A DNA stretch of 64,000 nt from positions 62,001 through 126,000 of the forward strand of contig CAMIYC010000004.1 of the NCBI GenBank assembly GCA_946402905.1, in the 5' to 3' direction. Positions 18,448 to 27,624 of this stretch are shown here, one piece after another (within the stretch, counting starts at the first letter, position 1; each line of letters begins with the position of its first letter). The notes beneath the pieces were generated by a model. The model searched no databases and had not been told where the DNA came from. It worked only from the letters and a program-made list of their open reading frames with translations. The position numbers and the translations under genes were made by a program. This stretch comes from an uncultured Prevotellaceae bacterium (lineage in GTDB: Bacteria; Bacteroidota; Bacteroidia; Bacteroidales; Bacteroidaceae).

Positions 18448-18478
18448 CAAATGTAAAAGAAAAAATGGCTGCAAACAA
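18448..18478 (-). promoter_or_regulatory. promoter of the ECF sigma gene
   Basis: TTG, 20 bases, TACATTTG on the minus strand. The TTG lies inside the stem of the upstream gene's terminator hairpin, so termination and initiation share sequence. Confidence 0.55.
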
Positions 18479-18501
18479 GTTTTCGCTCCTTGTTTGCAGC
18501 C
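18467..18501 (-). terminator. rho-independent terminator of the AraC-type regulator gene
   Basis: A perfect 13-base stem (GGCTGCAAACAAG and its complement) with a 9-base loop; on the minus strand it is followed by ATTTTTTCTTTT. It lies about 90 bases after the regulator's stop codon. Confidence 0.8.
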
Positions 18502-18591
18502 AAGTGGTTTAGGGCCGATTCCAAATTATTTAATCATCATAATATCAGTATTTTATCATATAGTCCACCTAATTTAGCCATACACGGACTA

Positions 18592-21429
18592 CTACACCTT
18601 GATACCCTTTTTCTTCAGATATTCCATGGGTGTCATTCCCTCCACTTTACGGAAAGTGGAGAAGAAATTGGACTTCTTGAAACCGCACTTCTCGCTCAGT
18701 GCCGTGATGGTGTAACGCTTATACTCACCGGCCTCCAAAAGCCGCTTGAACTCATCGAGCCTGTAGCGGTTGATAAAATCATAATAGTTTTCATTCAGAT
18801 AAAGGCTGAACACCTGACTGAGCTTGGACGGTGAGAGCCGCAGCACGTCGGCCAGGTGCTTCATCTTCAAGTCGGCATTGGTATATACCTTGCCCTCCTC
18901 GATATATTTCCGCATACGGGCCACGATCTCCGCACACTCCTGCTCGTCGATTTTCACTTTCTGGTATTTCCCCTGAGTCTTGCCATTGTCAGAGGAAGTC
19001 AATGCGGCAGCGATGCCTTCGTCGTTTTGCACCTCATTGAGCTCTTGCTCCACCTCTATCAGTGCGTCCTCTATCTCATTGCGCTCAGAGAGCAGCACGT
19101 TGGTGTTCTTACGGTATCTGTTGCCAAAGAACAAGAGGCAGAGGGCTGCCAACAGCAGGGCCAGTTCTATGACAGCACCCACCGAGGGCACGACCATGAT
19201 CTTATAGTCACTCTGCGTGCCCTCCATGCCTACGAGCCTCACTGAGAGCGTATGGCTGCCCAGCCACAAACCGTGGATATACATCGGCTCGGCGTCTTGC
19301 AGCAGCTGCCAGTCACGGCCGTCCAGACGATATTCATACAGCCGGCCTCTCTGCCGGGCGTAATCCTGCAGGACGGCTTCCGCCTGCAACACTTCCGACA
19401 CGAAATTCCATGTCAGGCTTATCTCATGGTCCTCATTGACCATGAGTGCCTCCATCGTAGGCAACAAGTCGCTGCCCCTGCGGATATTATACAGACTCAC
19501 TTTATAGCGGTCGTCCATTCTCCAGCTGTCCAGGGCGGCGGGGTTCATATAGAACAGTCCTTCTGAAGTACACACCCATATCCATCCCCTCTTATCCTGG
19601 CTCACCTCACTGATCTGATAGCCCCTCAGCCCCTCTCCTGCACCGAAATGTAGCATCTCACGCAGGTCGTAATCGAAAGAAAAGAGACCTTTTTCTGAGG
19701 CCAGCCAGAAACGTCCGCGCTGGTCGTCGACCATACTTCGGCACCACTTGTCAGAGAGGGTGACGGGCAGGGGCAGTTCTCCGAAGCGGCTCATGTCTTC
19801 CGTGGTGTAAAAGAGCTGAGGACCATTGCGCATATAAATAATGCTGTCGTGGCCCTTGGCCCCACGCAAATAGGGTTCTTGATTGAAGAAGCCCTCCGGA
19901 TAGCGCACCTCCGTGATCTCTCCGCTCGCCACGCTGAGCAGGGAGATGCCCTTAGCTCCAGTGAGCCAGGCATTGCCGCTGGTGTCGAAGGTGATGCTGA
20001 GTATCAGTCCGCTCTGGATGTGTGAGTTTTGCTCCGTAAAGCGTGTCACCCTGCCGTCGGGTGAGATGATAAACAGGCCCTCGCCACTGCCTATCCACAG
20101 ACGCCCGTCGGGCCCGGTCTTGATGTCGCCGATTGTAGTGTTGTCCAGCTGAGGGGCTATCATCTGTTTGTGCAATGTCATGGCTATGGGGTCGAAGACT
20201 CTCAGTCCGCCATCATAGGTGCCGATATAGTATTTGCCCTCAAACCATGCTATATTGTTGACGATATGGCCGCCCTCAAACTCTTCGGGCGAAAAATACC
20301 GGGTCAGTCCCCTACCCTCGTCGTGATACCAGAAACCATTCTGACTGCCGATCAGGCACTCTTTCTCCCGCATCAGGAATGTGCGCACATTGAGGCCTAA
20401 AGTAGAGAAACCGCCCACTTGATAGGGCTGGAACAACTGCCCCACATGGCTGGTATACGCCAGCCCGTAGCGAACGAAGCCAAACCAGTTGACCCCATGC
20501 TTGTCACGGTAAAAGCTATAAACCGCATTGGTGGGCAGACGGTGCGCCCCCAGCTCCTGCATATTATAGTGTGCCACGATCTGACGGGTCTTCGGGTCAA
20601 TCAAAAAGGCACCGGAACCGTCGGTTGCCACGCACACATAGCCGTCTGTACTTTTGCAAACAGACTTCACGATATTGCCCACTCCGGCTATTCGTTCCAC
20701 CTGACCCGACTTCACATGATAGACATACAGTCCCTGAAAAATGGTGCCGATATAGATATCATCGCCGACGATGTCAAACTGGCTTGGCGCCGTTTTCTCC
20801 GGCAATACGCCCTTGAGGCTGTAGTGTTTCATCTTGCCTGTCGAGGGATGATATGTATGGATGTCATAACGACTCGTAAACCATATCTGTCCGTCGTCAC
20901 CCTTCACATACTGGCGCACCACATTGTCAAGTCCCTGGCGGCTCGCACCCACATCTATGGTCTTCAGACGATTATCTTCATATACCTGGAATCCCTGCTG
21001 CCCGCCGATGTATACCTTGTCGCCGTCGGCGAAAAGGCTGGTGGGCCGCGCCACTTCTGGCAGGATGGGCACGAAGTCGTCAGCACCATGCCGCAGACAG
21101 TAGAGGCCGTATTCAGTGGCGGCATAGACATCATGCGACGATGTCTCACACAGGTCGTACACCGTCACCGTCTTGTGCCGTTTGTCTGCCAGGCTGAATG
21201 TAGCCAGTTTGCGCCCATTATATACATTCACGCCATTGTTGGTAGCTATCCAAATGCGCCCTCCATGGTCTGTCATCACTTTGTTTACCGTCTCCCCGGC
21301 CAGCCCGTCGGCGAGCGAAAGGCTCACCAATGTCTCATCCCCAGGGTTTTCTGCCGACAACGGCAGCACAACAGCCAGGAAAAAGAGAAGTGAAAACAGT
21401 TTTTTATGATATAACAGGTTAAACAGCAT
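18592..21429 (-). CDS. membrane-spanning AraC-type regulator with periplasmic beta-propellers, no kinase or receiver domain
   Basis: 945 residues. Signal/anchor at the N-terminus, then two-component-regulator propeller repeats (for example MTDHGGRIWIATNNGVNVY and GPDGRLWIGSGEGLFII), a Y_Y_Y-like domain around 640-745 (RLYEYRLDGRDW), a membrane segment around 750-770 (IELALLLAALCLLFFG), a coiled-coil stretch, and a C-terminal AraC helix-turn-helix from about 825 (LADVLRLSPSKLSQVF, ITALSEKCGFKKSNFFSTFR). Hybrid two-component systems (HTCS) of Bacteroidetes PULs share the ends but have histidine kinase and receiver domains between; here only ~50 residues separate membrane and DNA-binding part. 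So it would work as a one-component sensor of a polysaccharide fragment in the periplasm. Transcribed towards the PUL 1 genes; likely their activator. Confidence 0.85.
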   Translation of the reverse strand: MLFNLLYHKKLFSLLFFLAVVLPLSAENPGDETLVSLSLADGLAGETVNKVMTDHGGRIWIATNNGVNVYNGRKLATFSLADKRHKTVTVYDLCETSSHDVYAATEYGLYCLRHGADDFVPILPEVARPTSLFADGDKVYIGGQQGFQVYEDNRLKTIDVGASRQGLDNVVRQYVKGDDGQIWFTSRYDIHTYHPSTGKMKHYSLKGVLPEKTAPSQFDIVGDDIYIGTIFQGLYVYHVKSGQVERIAGVGNIVKSVCKSTDGYVCVATDGSGAFLIDPKTRQIVAHYNMQELGAHRLPTNAVYSFYRDKHGVNWFGFVRYGLAYTSHVGQLFQPYQVGGFSTLGLNVRTFLMREKECLIGSQNGFWYHDEGRGLTRYFSPEEFEGGHIVNNIAWFEGKYYIGTYDGGLRVFDPIAMTLHKQMIAPQLDNTTIGDIKTGPDGRLWIGSGEGLFIISPDGRVTRFTEQNSHIQSGLILSITFDTSGNAWLTGAKGISLLSVASGEITEVRYPEGFFNQEPYLRGAKGHDSIIYMRNGPQLFYTTEDMSRFGELPLPVTLSDKWCRSMVDDQRGRFWLASEKGLFSFDYDLREMLHFGAGEGLRGYQISEVSQDKRGWIWVCTSEGLFYMNPAALDSWRMDDRYKVSLYNIRRGSDLLPTMEALMVNEDHEISLTWNFVSEVLQAEAVLQDYARQRGRLYEYRLDGRDWQLLQDAEPMYIHGLWLGSHTLSVRLVGMEGTQSDYKIMVVPSVGAVIELALLLAALCLLFFGNRYRKNTNVLLSERNEIEDALIEVEQELNEVQNDEGIAAALTSSDNGKTQGKYQKVKIDEQECAEIVARMRKYIEEGKVYTNADLKMKHLADVLRLSPSKLSQVFSLYLNENYYDFINRYRLDEFKRLLEAGEYKRYTITALSEKCGFKKSNFFSTFRKVEGMTPMEYLKKKGIKV

Positions 21430-21527
21430 GCGTTAGGTTGAGTGTTAGGTTGAGGTATTATGATATGCAAAATTACAAAACCTTCGGCACACAACCATTA
21501 TCCGCAAAGGCAATTAACATTTATTTA
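21430..21527. other. start of the 395-base gap between the regulator and the lyase remnant
   Basis: AT-rich sequence upstream of the regulator ATG. I see no gene; the remainder of the gap holds the tandem promoter repeats and about 80 AT-rich bases before the next start codon. Confidence 0.4.
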
Positions 21528-21746
21528 CGCTTCGAAATTGCTTGCACTCGGAAAAACTCAAATAAATTTGGCTTTTCGCTCACTTATTCGTAATTTTGGC
21601 TGCGCCCAAATTACTCTCGCTCGGAAAAGCTCAAATAAATTTGGCTTTTCGCTCACTTATTCGTAATTTTGGCTGCGCCCAAATTACTCTCGCTCGGAAA
21701 AGCTCAAATAAATTTGGCTTTTCGCTCACTTATTCGTAATTTTGTA
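21528..21746 (+). repeat. three tandem 73-bp repeats, each with a consensus promoter
   Basis: The period is exactly 73 bases (AATAAATTTG recurs at 21561, 21634 and 21707). Copies 2 and 3 are nearly identical; copy 1 is degenerate in its first third. Each unit can fold: GGAAAAGC and GCTTTTC pair around CAAATAAATTTG. Each unit also carries TTTG, 20 bases, TAATTTTG on the plus strand (at 21567/21591, 21640/21664, 21713/21737), an exact Bacteroidetes promoter. They point to the lyase remnant and fucI. I recall similar units before genes in other Prevotella genomes, but cannot check. Confidence 0.8.
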
Positions 21747-21824
21747 GGGGAAAATGCACTACTTAAAAATCATCAAAAAAGTAAAGGAATATAACCATCC
21801 AATTATCATATCTACTAAATACAC

Positions 21825-22316
21825 ATGAATAGACTACTAACCTGCCTGACTGCCGCCATTGTGCCACTCCTGCTGGCCGCACAGATCGGCACTCGCTTCC
21901 CCTCGGAGCGTCAAGTGATCAACGACCCGAAGACCGGTGTGCAACTGGTTTTCCTGACATCCAAGAGCGGCACAGGCGACTCAAAAATCTATCAGACCCA
22001 CAACCAGTGGACCAGCGACGGCCGATGGGTCATCTTCCGGTCCGACCGTGTGAAAGGTGAGGCGATGGCCGTCAACGAAGAGACAGGCGACATCGTACAA
22101 GTGACCGAGGGCGGATACAGCGGCATGCTCTGTGTGGCCCGCAAGTCGATGAACCTCTACATCATGCGCGAGGCGAAAGACAAGGGCCGGTGCCGAAATC
22201 ATCAGGCTGCTGAAGAAAAAGCATCCCAAGCTGAACGACTCCGCCGTGCAGTTCTACGACGAGGAAGTGCCCACCGACCAACCCATCTTCAACTACGACG
22301 GCAAGATACGTTTCTG
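21825..22316 (+). pseudogene. broken oligogalacturonate-lyase-like gene (PL22-type N-terminus)
   Basis: The first ~118 codons encode a signal peptide (LLTCLTAAIVPLLLAAQ) and the conserved start of oligogalacturonate-lyase-like propellers: IGTRFPSERQVINDPKTGV, SKIYQTHNQWTSDGRWVIF, and VTEGGYSGMLCVARKSMNLY. Near 22185 the frame fails. Reading another frame from there gives a plausible protein tail (AEIIRLLKKKHPKLNDSAV … YDGKIRF) that stops at 22316, while the original frame runs on as Arg/His-rich nonsense to 22364. Family members are several hundred residues, so most of the propeller is missing. The tail may be from this gene or another; I cannot assign it. Strong promoters upstream mean the remnant leads the fucI transcript. 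Confidence 0.7.
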
Positions 22317-22402
22317 ACCCACAGTGCGAAAGGAGTGTATCACCACCTAACGACCTATCATTGAATCACTAATCATAAAAACAACAAATCAAAAAGAAAG
22401 CT

Positions 22403-24184
22403 ATGAACAAGTATCCTAAAATCGGCATACGGCCCACCATCGACGGACGTCAGGGCGGTGTGCGAGAGAGTCTGGAAGAAAAGACCATGAACCTGGCCAA
22501 AGCCGTGGCCACACTGATCAGCACCCATCTGCGCAACGGCGACGGAAGCCCCGTGGAGTGCGTCATCGCCGACACGACGATAGGCCGTGTGGCAGAGTCG
22601 GCCGCCTGTGCCGAGAAATTTGAGTGCGAGGGTGTAGGCAGCACCATCACCGTCACCTCATGCTGGTGCTATGGATCAGAGACCATGGACATGAACCCCC
22701 ACTATCCCAAGGCCGTGTGGGGATTCAACGGCACGGAGCGCCCCGGAGCCGTCTACCTGGCTGCCGTGCTGGCCGCACACGCCCAGAAAGGTCTGCCCGC
22801 CTTCGGCATCTATGGGCACGACGTACAAGACCTCGACGACAACACCATCCCCGCCGACGTGGCAGAGAAGATCCTGCGCTTCGCCCGTGCCGCCCAGGCC
22901 GTAGCCACCATGCGTGGCAAGTCTTACCTGGCCCTGGGCGGTGTGTGCATGGGCATCGCAGGCAGCATCGTCAACCCCGATTTCTTTGAGCAATATCTCG
23001 GGTTGCGCTGCGAGAGTGTCGACCTGGTGGAGATCCTGCGCCGTGAGCAGCTGGGCATCTACGACCATGGGGAATATGCGAAAGCCCTGGAGTGGACCAG
23101 GAAATACTGCATGCCCCACGAGGGCACCGACTACAATGCCGAGGACAAGGTGAAGACACGGGAGGAGAAAGACCGCGACTGGGAATTCACCGTGAAGTGC
23201 ATGCTGATCATACGCGACCTGATGCACGGCAACCCACGTCTGCGGGAGATGGGATTCAAAGAGGAGGCCCTGGGCCACAACGCCATCGCAGGTGGCGTGC
23301 AGGGTCAGCGGCAGTGGACCGACTTCCTGCCCAATTTCGACTTCCCCGAGGCACTGATGTGCACCTCATTTGACTGGAACGGCATCCGTGAGGCCGACGT
23401 ACTGGCCACTGAGAACGACGCTCTCAACGGCATCGCCATGCTCTTCGGACATTTGCTCACCAACCGCGGCGTGATGTTCTCCGACATCCGCACTTACTGG
23501 AGTCCAGAGGCAGTGAAGCGCGTCACCGGACAGTCGCCGGAAGGCCTGGCCGCAGGTGGCTTCATCCACCTCATCAATTCAGGTGCCACCTCGCTCGACG
23601 CCACAGGAGCCATGACCGACGACGAAGGCCGTCCGGTGATGAAAGAGCACTGGAACATGACACCCGAGGATGCCCAGGCATGCCTGGAGGCCACTACATG
23701 GTATCCTGCCGACAGAGGCTATTTCCGTGGTGGTGGATTTTCGTCCAACTTCCTCACCCGCGGCGGCATGCCGATGACCATGATGCGCATCAATATGGTG
23801 CAGGGGCTGGGACCCGTACTGCAACTGGCTGAGGGCTGGACCGCCGACCTCGACCCCGCCGTACACGACATCCTCAACCGCCGCACCGACAAGACCTGGC
23901 CCACCACGTGGTTTGTGCCACGCCTCACGGGCAAAGGTCCCTTCAAGGATGTCTACTCGGTGATGAACAACTGGGGTGCCAACCATGGTGCCATCGCCTA
24001 CGGCCACATCGGTGCTGACATCATCACGCTCTGCTCCATCCTGCGCATACCGGTCTGCATGCACAATGTCGACGAAGACAAGGTGTTCCGTCCCGCGGCA
24101 TGGAACGCTTTCGGCATGGACAAAGAAGGCGCAGACTATCGTGCCTGCGCCAACTATGGTCCGTTGTACAAATCCGTAAGATGA
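22403..24184 (+). CDS. fucI: L-fucose isomerase
   Basis: 593 residues, the same size as E. coli FucI (591). Converts L-fucose to L-fuculose (and D-arabinose to D-ribulose) in the cytoplasm with Mn2+. Conserved blocks: start [40 protein letters not shown] containing the metal-binding Glu, FSDIRTYW with the metal Asp, and [18 protein letters not shown] with the catalytic-site His. The end [13 protein letters not shown] is also typical. No fucose kinase, aldolase or permease is in the window, so the pathway must be completed elsewhere. It lies 39 bases after the nonsense frame of the lyase remnant. The gene suggests that the locus' substrate carries L-fucose or D-arabinose. Confidence 0.96.
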   Translation: MNKYPKIGIRPTIDGRQGGVRESLEEKTMNLAKAVATLISTHLRNGDGSPVECVIADTTIGRVAESAACAEKFECEGVGSTITVTSCWCYGSETMDMNPHYPKAVWGFNGTERPGAVYLAAVLAAHAQKGLPAFGIYGHDVQDLDDNTIPADVAEKILRFARAAQAVATMRGKSYLALGGVCMGIAGSIVNPDFFEQYLGLRCESVDLVEILRREQLGIYDHGEYAKALEWTRKYCMPHEGTDYNAEDKVKTREEKDRDWEFTVKCMLIIRDLMHGNPRLREMGFKEEALGHNAIAGGVQGQRQWTDFLPNFDFPEALMCTSFDWNGIREADVLATENDALNGIAMLFGHLLTNRGVMFSDIRTYWSPEAVKRVTGQSPEGLAAGGFIHLINSGATSLDATGAMTDDEGRPVMKEHWNMTPEDAQACLEATTWYPADRGYFRGGGFSSNFLTRGGMPMTMMRINMVQGLGPVLQLAEGWTADLDPAVHDILNRRTDKTWPTTWFVPRLTGKGPFKDVYSVMNNWGANHGAIAYGHIGADIITLCSILRIPVCMHNVDEDKVFRPAAWNAFGMDKEGADYRACANYGPLYKSVR

Positions 24185-24223
24185 GAAATACCTGAACACC
24201 GTCTTTATGGAGAAGCGACGAAG

Positions 24224-25759
24224 CTACTGACGGTCTCGGTGGAGAAGAACCTTCCTGCTTGAGCCGTCAGGCCGCTTCTCGATATACAAGCCTCTGGGCG
24301 CTGTGATGCGCCGTCCCTGCAAGTCATAGTACTCACTCCCGGAGAAATTGTTTTCCTCGTGTTTTATCTCCCGGATGGCATTCTCCTCCCTATCTATGAT
24401 GAAGATATAGGTATTGAGACTGCGGGCTGGCAACTCGACATGTACCTCATCAGCAGGCTCATCGATGGCAATGGGAGCCTCCTGACAGAGGTTCTCAGCC
24501 TCGTTGCCCGTAGACTTCAGATGTGTGCCGCTCTTCACCTTATAAGGTAGGCGCAGACGCAGATCGTAGGTGGTAGCGATGGTGTCGATGCCCATGACGA
24601 TGAGCGAGTCGCCCTTGATGTAGGCAGAAAGCTCCAGGGCAGCCCCTTCACCTGAGCTCTTGTCACGTGAGGTTTTCAGACGTGTAGAGCCAGTGACATG
24701 CTTCGAGAAATGCGACATGACATAGGCACGTGGCAGGAGTTTGTTTTTTGTGTTGCCCGGATTATACTTCGCCTCTCCTGTGCCCACGAAAGCCCAGTGA
24801 GCGCGCATATACCAGTAGATGTAGCCTGTGCAGCCCGCCAGCATACACTCATTGAGCTCCTCGGCAAAGATAAGTTGCTCGTGCCAGTTGGGCAGATGGT
24901 CGATATTGTCGGTCACGGAGTGCTCCGTCATCCACACCTCCTTGCCATACTTGGAGGCCAGCGTGGCGGCCGACTTCAGATTGCCCAATGGTGGATGGCC
25001 GTAGATATGCCCCGCGATGATGTCAACCTGGTCACGAGCCACCTCGTCGTTCAGCAAAGCGTTGGAATATTGAGGGTCGAAGCCCAGCGGCTCAGCACTG
25101 ATTAACCTCACGCCGTCATACGTCTCCCGGTCGAGCAAATGGGCATAGTTCTTGACGAGATTGAGCTGTTGCTGAGGAGTATAGAGACAACCGGAATAGT
25201 CGACCCACCAGTCAGGCTCGTTTTGTACGGAGACAGCGTCAACGACCACATCCTTCGACTTCATGTATTCCAGAAACGTGTTCAGCCATGGGAAGAACTT
25301 GTCGTAGCAGTCTTCACGCAGCTGGCCGCGCTGGTTGCCCTGGGCGTCGCTTTTGCCGCCCTGAGCCGTGCCGTTGGTCTTATATTCACCAGGGGGAGAC
25401 CAGGGTGTTCCGAAGACGATGCCTCCGCACTGCTTCACATACTTGGCCGAGGGCACCGAGCCTTGCCAGTCGTAAGGGGTGTCCCAGTTGCCCCATTCGG
25501 GCACTCTCACATCGCCCACGAAATTGGGAGAGATTTCCATACGCATGATGTTGAGCCCTATCGGCGACGTCGGGCCGTAGAGCAGTTTCACAGGCTGGGT
25601 GTCTGTGCCGAAGGGGCACATGGCCCCGTCACAGGCCGCGGCTCCGAAGCCCGTCACTGTCTGATAGCGGATGGTATCCACCTTCAGGGTTAGTTTATGC
25701 TGGGCTTGCATGGACAGGGCCATAGCCATGGCAAAAACTGAAGTAAAAAACTGTTTCAT
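24224..25759 (-). CDS. GH30-family secreted glycoside hydrolase (xylanase-like)
   Basis: 511 residues from the ATG giving MKQFFTSVFAMAMALSMQAQ. The (beta/alpha)8 barrel shows VTGFGAAACDGAMCPFG near the N-terminus, acid/base Glu in VSVQNEPDWW, and nucleophile Glu in EVWMTEHSVTDN, both as in GH30. The ending beta-domain (VHVELPARSLNTYIFI) packs on the barrel, and the final ~40 residues (EYYDLQGRRITAPRGLYIEK) form a T9SS-like sorting tail, so it is exported to the surface. The overall pattern is closest to GH30 glucuronoarabinoxylan endoxylanases (subfamily 8-like), but substrate is inferred. Last gene of the minus-strand cluster; 204 bases separate it from GH39. Confidence 0.85.
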   Translation of the reverse strand: MKQFFTSVFAMAMALSMQAQHKLTLKVDTIRYQTVTGFGAAACDGAMCPFGTDTQPVKLLYGPTSPIGLNIMRMEISPNFVGDVRVPEWGNWDTPYDWQGSVPSAKYVKQCGGIVFGTPWSPPGEYKTNGTAQGGKSDAQGNQRGQLREDCYDKFFPWLNTFLEYMKSKDVVVDAVSVQNEPDWWVDYSGCLYTPQQQLNLVKNYAHLLDRETYDGVRLISAEPLGFDPQYSNALLNDEVARDQVDIIAGHIYGHPPLGNLKSAATLASKYGKEVWMTEHSVTDNIDHLPNWHEQLIFAEELNECMLAGCTGYIYWYMRAHWAFVGTGEAKYNPGNTKNKLLPRAYVMSHFSKHVTGSTRLKTSRDKSSGEGAALELSAYIKGDSLIVMGIDTIATTYDLRLRLPYKVKSGTHLKSTGNEAENLCQEAPIAIDEPADEVHVELPARSLNTYIFIIDREENAIREIKHEENNFSGSEYYDLQGRRITAPRGLYIEKRPDGSSRKVLLHRDRQ

Positions 25760-25963
25760 AGACAAATAAAACTGAATAAAGACTAATAGTGTGATGCTGC
25801 TGAATAAAAAATACATCTAAATAACGGCTATTTGTCACGATTATTACATATTTTCCAGATAAAAAGTCTTTTCTGCCTTGATGCCATCAGTTTTATCCTG
25901 TCTGTGAGTACAGTAGGCCATGCGGGTGGTATTTTGCTCAGTCCACACCCTGTTTTGAAAATT
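25760..25963. other. 204-base gap between GH39 and GH30
   Basis: AT-rich spacer on the GH30 side. No confident terminator or consensus promoter was found, although the length allows a separate GH30 promoter. Confidence 0.3.
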
Positions 25964-27589
25964 CTAATCCAGCTGTCTGATCAGCACGCACTGCCAGGGT
26001 TCCATCCTCATATCCAGGTGCAACACACCATCCGCGCCAGCTCTTACAAGCCGTCTGGCAGTATCCCATGCAGCTTCACGGAGAGCCTGAGTCTGTTCAC
26101 GCGAGGGAGAATGGGGGCTGCCCATCGCTTTATAACACTCATAGGCATTGCCATGCTCATTGTCGAGTATCTCCATTTGGAAGAGAGTGCCCGGGCGCAA
26201 ACCCTCCAGCTGACAGTTGAGTTGCCGGGCAGAGGCTTGCATATAATTGGCGGCATTGCGCGCTGACGGCACCGTCTGTTCGTATTCCGTAGGATAATTG
26301 TATGCCAGGGCAACAATCTTCCCTGTCTGTGAACAACGACTGACGAACAAGGGATCCGCATTGTAGATCATCTCATCGCCCAGTTGATGAAGCATGCGGT
26401 AGGCATGGAAGGAGGGCTTGACAATGCCCTGAAAATTGACCATGCCAAATCCGCCGTGGAAGATCTCCTCTCCCCCGCCCTTCTCCTCGAAGATATCAGT
26501 GAAGGTCCAGTACATGACAGAGTTGGCACCGCCGATATTCTCCAGATTGGCCTTGATGATATAAGCGGCCGGGGGCAGCAGGTCGTGCATGACGTCGCGG
26601 CTGTTGGGGCTGGTGCTCCACTCTGTGATATGAATCTCTGCCTGAGGATATTTGCTCTTGGCGATAGTCTGACGGAGCCACGCCAGATCGTCCCGCAGCG
26701 AGTGTACATAGCGGATGGCGTCCTTGCCCTTTCCGCTTACGGGGTCAAGGGCATAGTCGGTGGGATAGGCGTGGGTGGAGATGAAGTCAACCGGAAGTCG
26801 GTTTTTTGCGCAGAAGTCAAGAAACTCTTCTATCCATATACCCTTCCACTGTTGCCGGTTGATCTCATCTTGTGGATAAAACACCGATTTCTTGTTGTCC
26901 GTGCGTTCGCCCTCATGACGCTTGTCTGCGATGAAATTGCTGGTGGCCGGACCGCCTACCCGCAAACGGCTGTCGACCGACTTCACCGCCTGTGCCGATA
27001 CCTTATAAAGATTGAAATAGTCGCTTTTAGTGCCATCGAAGAACCCGAAGTCGAGGTTGGGCTCATTCCACACCTCAAAATACCACTGCCGCACCTCATC
27101 GATGCCATAGCGGTCTACCACATGCTGGGTGAAGGCTTTCACCAACGCACCCCACTTGGGCATATTACGGGCCTCGTAGGTCACTCTGTTGCGATACCAC
27201 ATCTGCAGTTTTCCGTTCTCCGCGTCAATGCCTTTCGGGAAGAAAGAGAGTTCCACAAACGGACGCACACCGGCCTGCAACATACGGTCGTAGACCTCGT
27301 CGATATATTGCCAGTTGTATACCACCCTTCCGTCAGGTTTTTCAAAATACACGCACATGTCGTCGTCGAAGAGGGCGTGCATGCGCAGATACTTAAACCC
27401 ACAATGTTGTTTCACCAGTTGCAGTTGCTCTACCCACGAGGTGCGCAACCCTTCGTTTACCCTGCCCGCGCAGGTGCCCTCACTCCAGAGATGGGTGAAG
27501 GGAGTGCCTTTCGTCGAGATGTCGATGGTCTGAGCCATGACCAAAGACACGAAGGCCAGGCTTAGCGCGAGTAAAAAATGTCTCTTCAT
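25964..27589 (-). CDS. GH39-family glycoside hydrolase (beta-xylosidase-like)
   Basis: 541 residues from the ATG that starts the signal peptide MKRHFLLALSLAFVSLVMAQ. A competing ATG at 27628 overlaps the previous stop (ATGA) but adds 13 polar residues. GH39 hallmarks: GTPFTHLWSEGTCAGR, KYLRMHALFDDDM, acid/base Glu in WYFEVWNEPNLDFGF, and nucleophile Glu in EIHITEWSTSPNSRD. It should release xylose- or related pentose units from the non-reducing end; activity inside the family varies. It directly follows the 1132-aa heparinase-like gene. The end of that gene and this start codon are duplicated at 39.1-39.3 kb. Confidence 0.9.
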   Translation of the reverse strand: MKRHFLLALSLAFVSLVMAQTIDISTKGTPFTHLWSEGTCAGRVNEGLRTSWVEQLQLVKQHCGFKYLRMHALFDDDMCVYFEKPDGRVVYNWQYIDEVYDRMLQAGVRPFVELSFFPKGIDAENGKLQMWYRNRVTYEARNMPKWGALVKAFTQHVVDRYGIDEVRQWYFEVWNEPNLDFGFFDGTKSDYFNLYKVSAQAVKSVDSRLRVGGPATSNFIADKRHEGERTDNKKSVFYPQDEINRQQWKGIWIEEFLDFCAKNRLPVDFISTHAYPTDYALDPVSGKGKDAIRYVHSLRDDLAWLRQTIAKSKYPQAEIHITEWSTSPNSRDVMHDLLPPAAYIIKANLENIGGANSVMYWTFTDIFEEKGGGEEIFHGGFGMVNFQGIVKPSFHAYRMLHQLGDEMIYNADPLFVSRCSQTGKIVALAYNYPTEYEQTVPSARNAANYMQASARQLNCQLEGLRPGTLFQMEILDNEHGNAYECYKAMGSPHSPSREQTQALREAAWDTARRLVRAGADGVLHLDMRMEPWQCVLIRQLD

Positions 27590-27624
27590 ATTCTTGTATG
27601 CTATCATTGTGTCATTCCGTTGTA

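Noticed and set aside
18592..21429. Regulator as a frameshifted HTCS
   Set aside because: The frame is continuous from signal segment to DNA-binding domain and no kinase remnant is found nearby.
21528..21746. Possible CRISPR array
   Set aside because: The units are contiguous 73-bp repeats with no unique spacers and no cas genes nearby.
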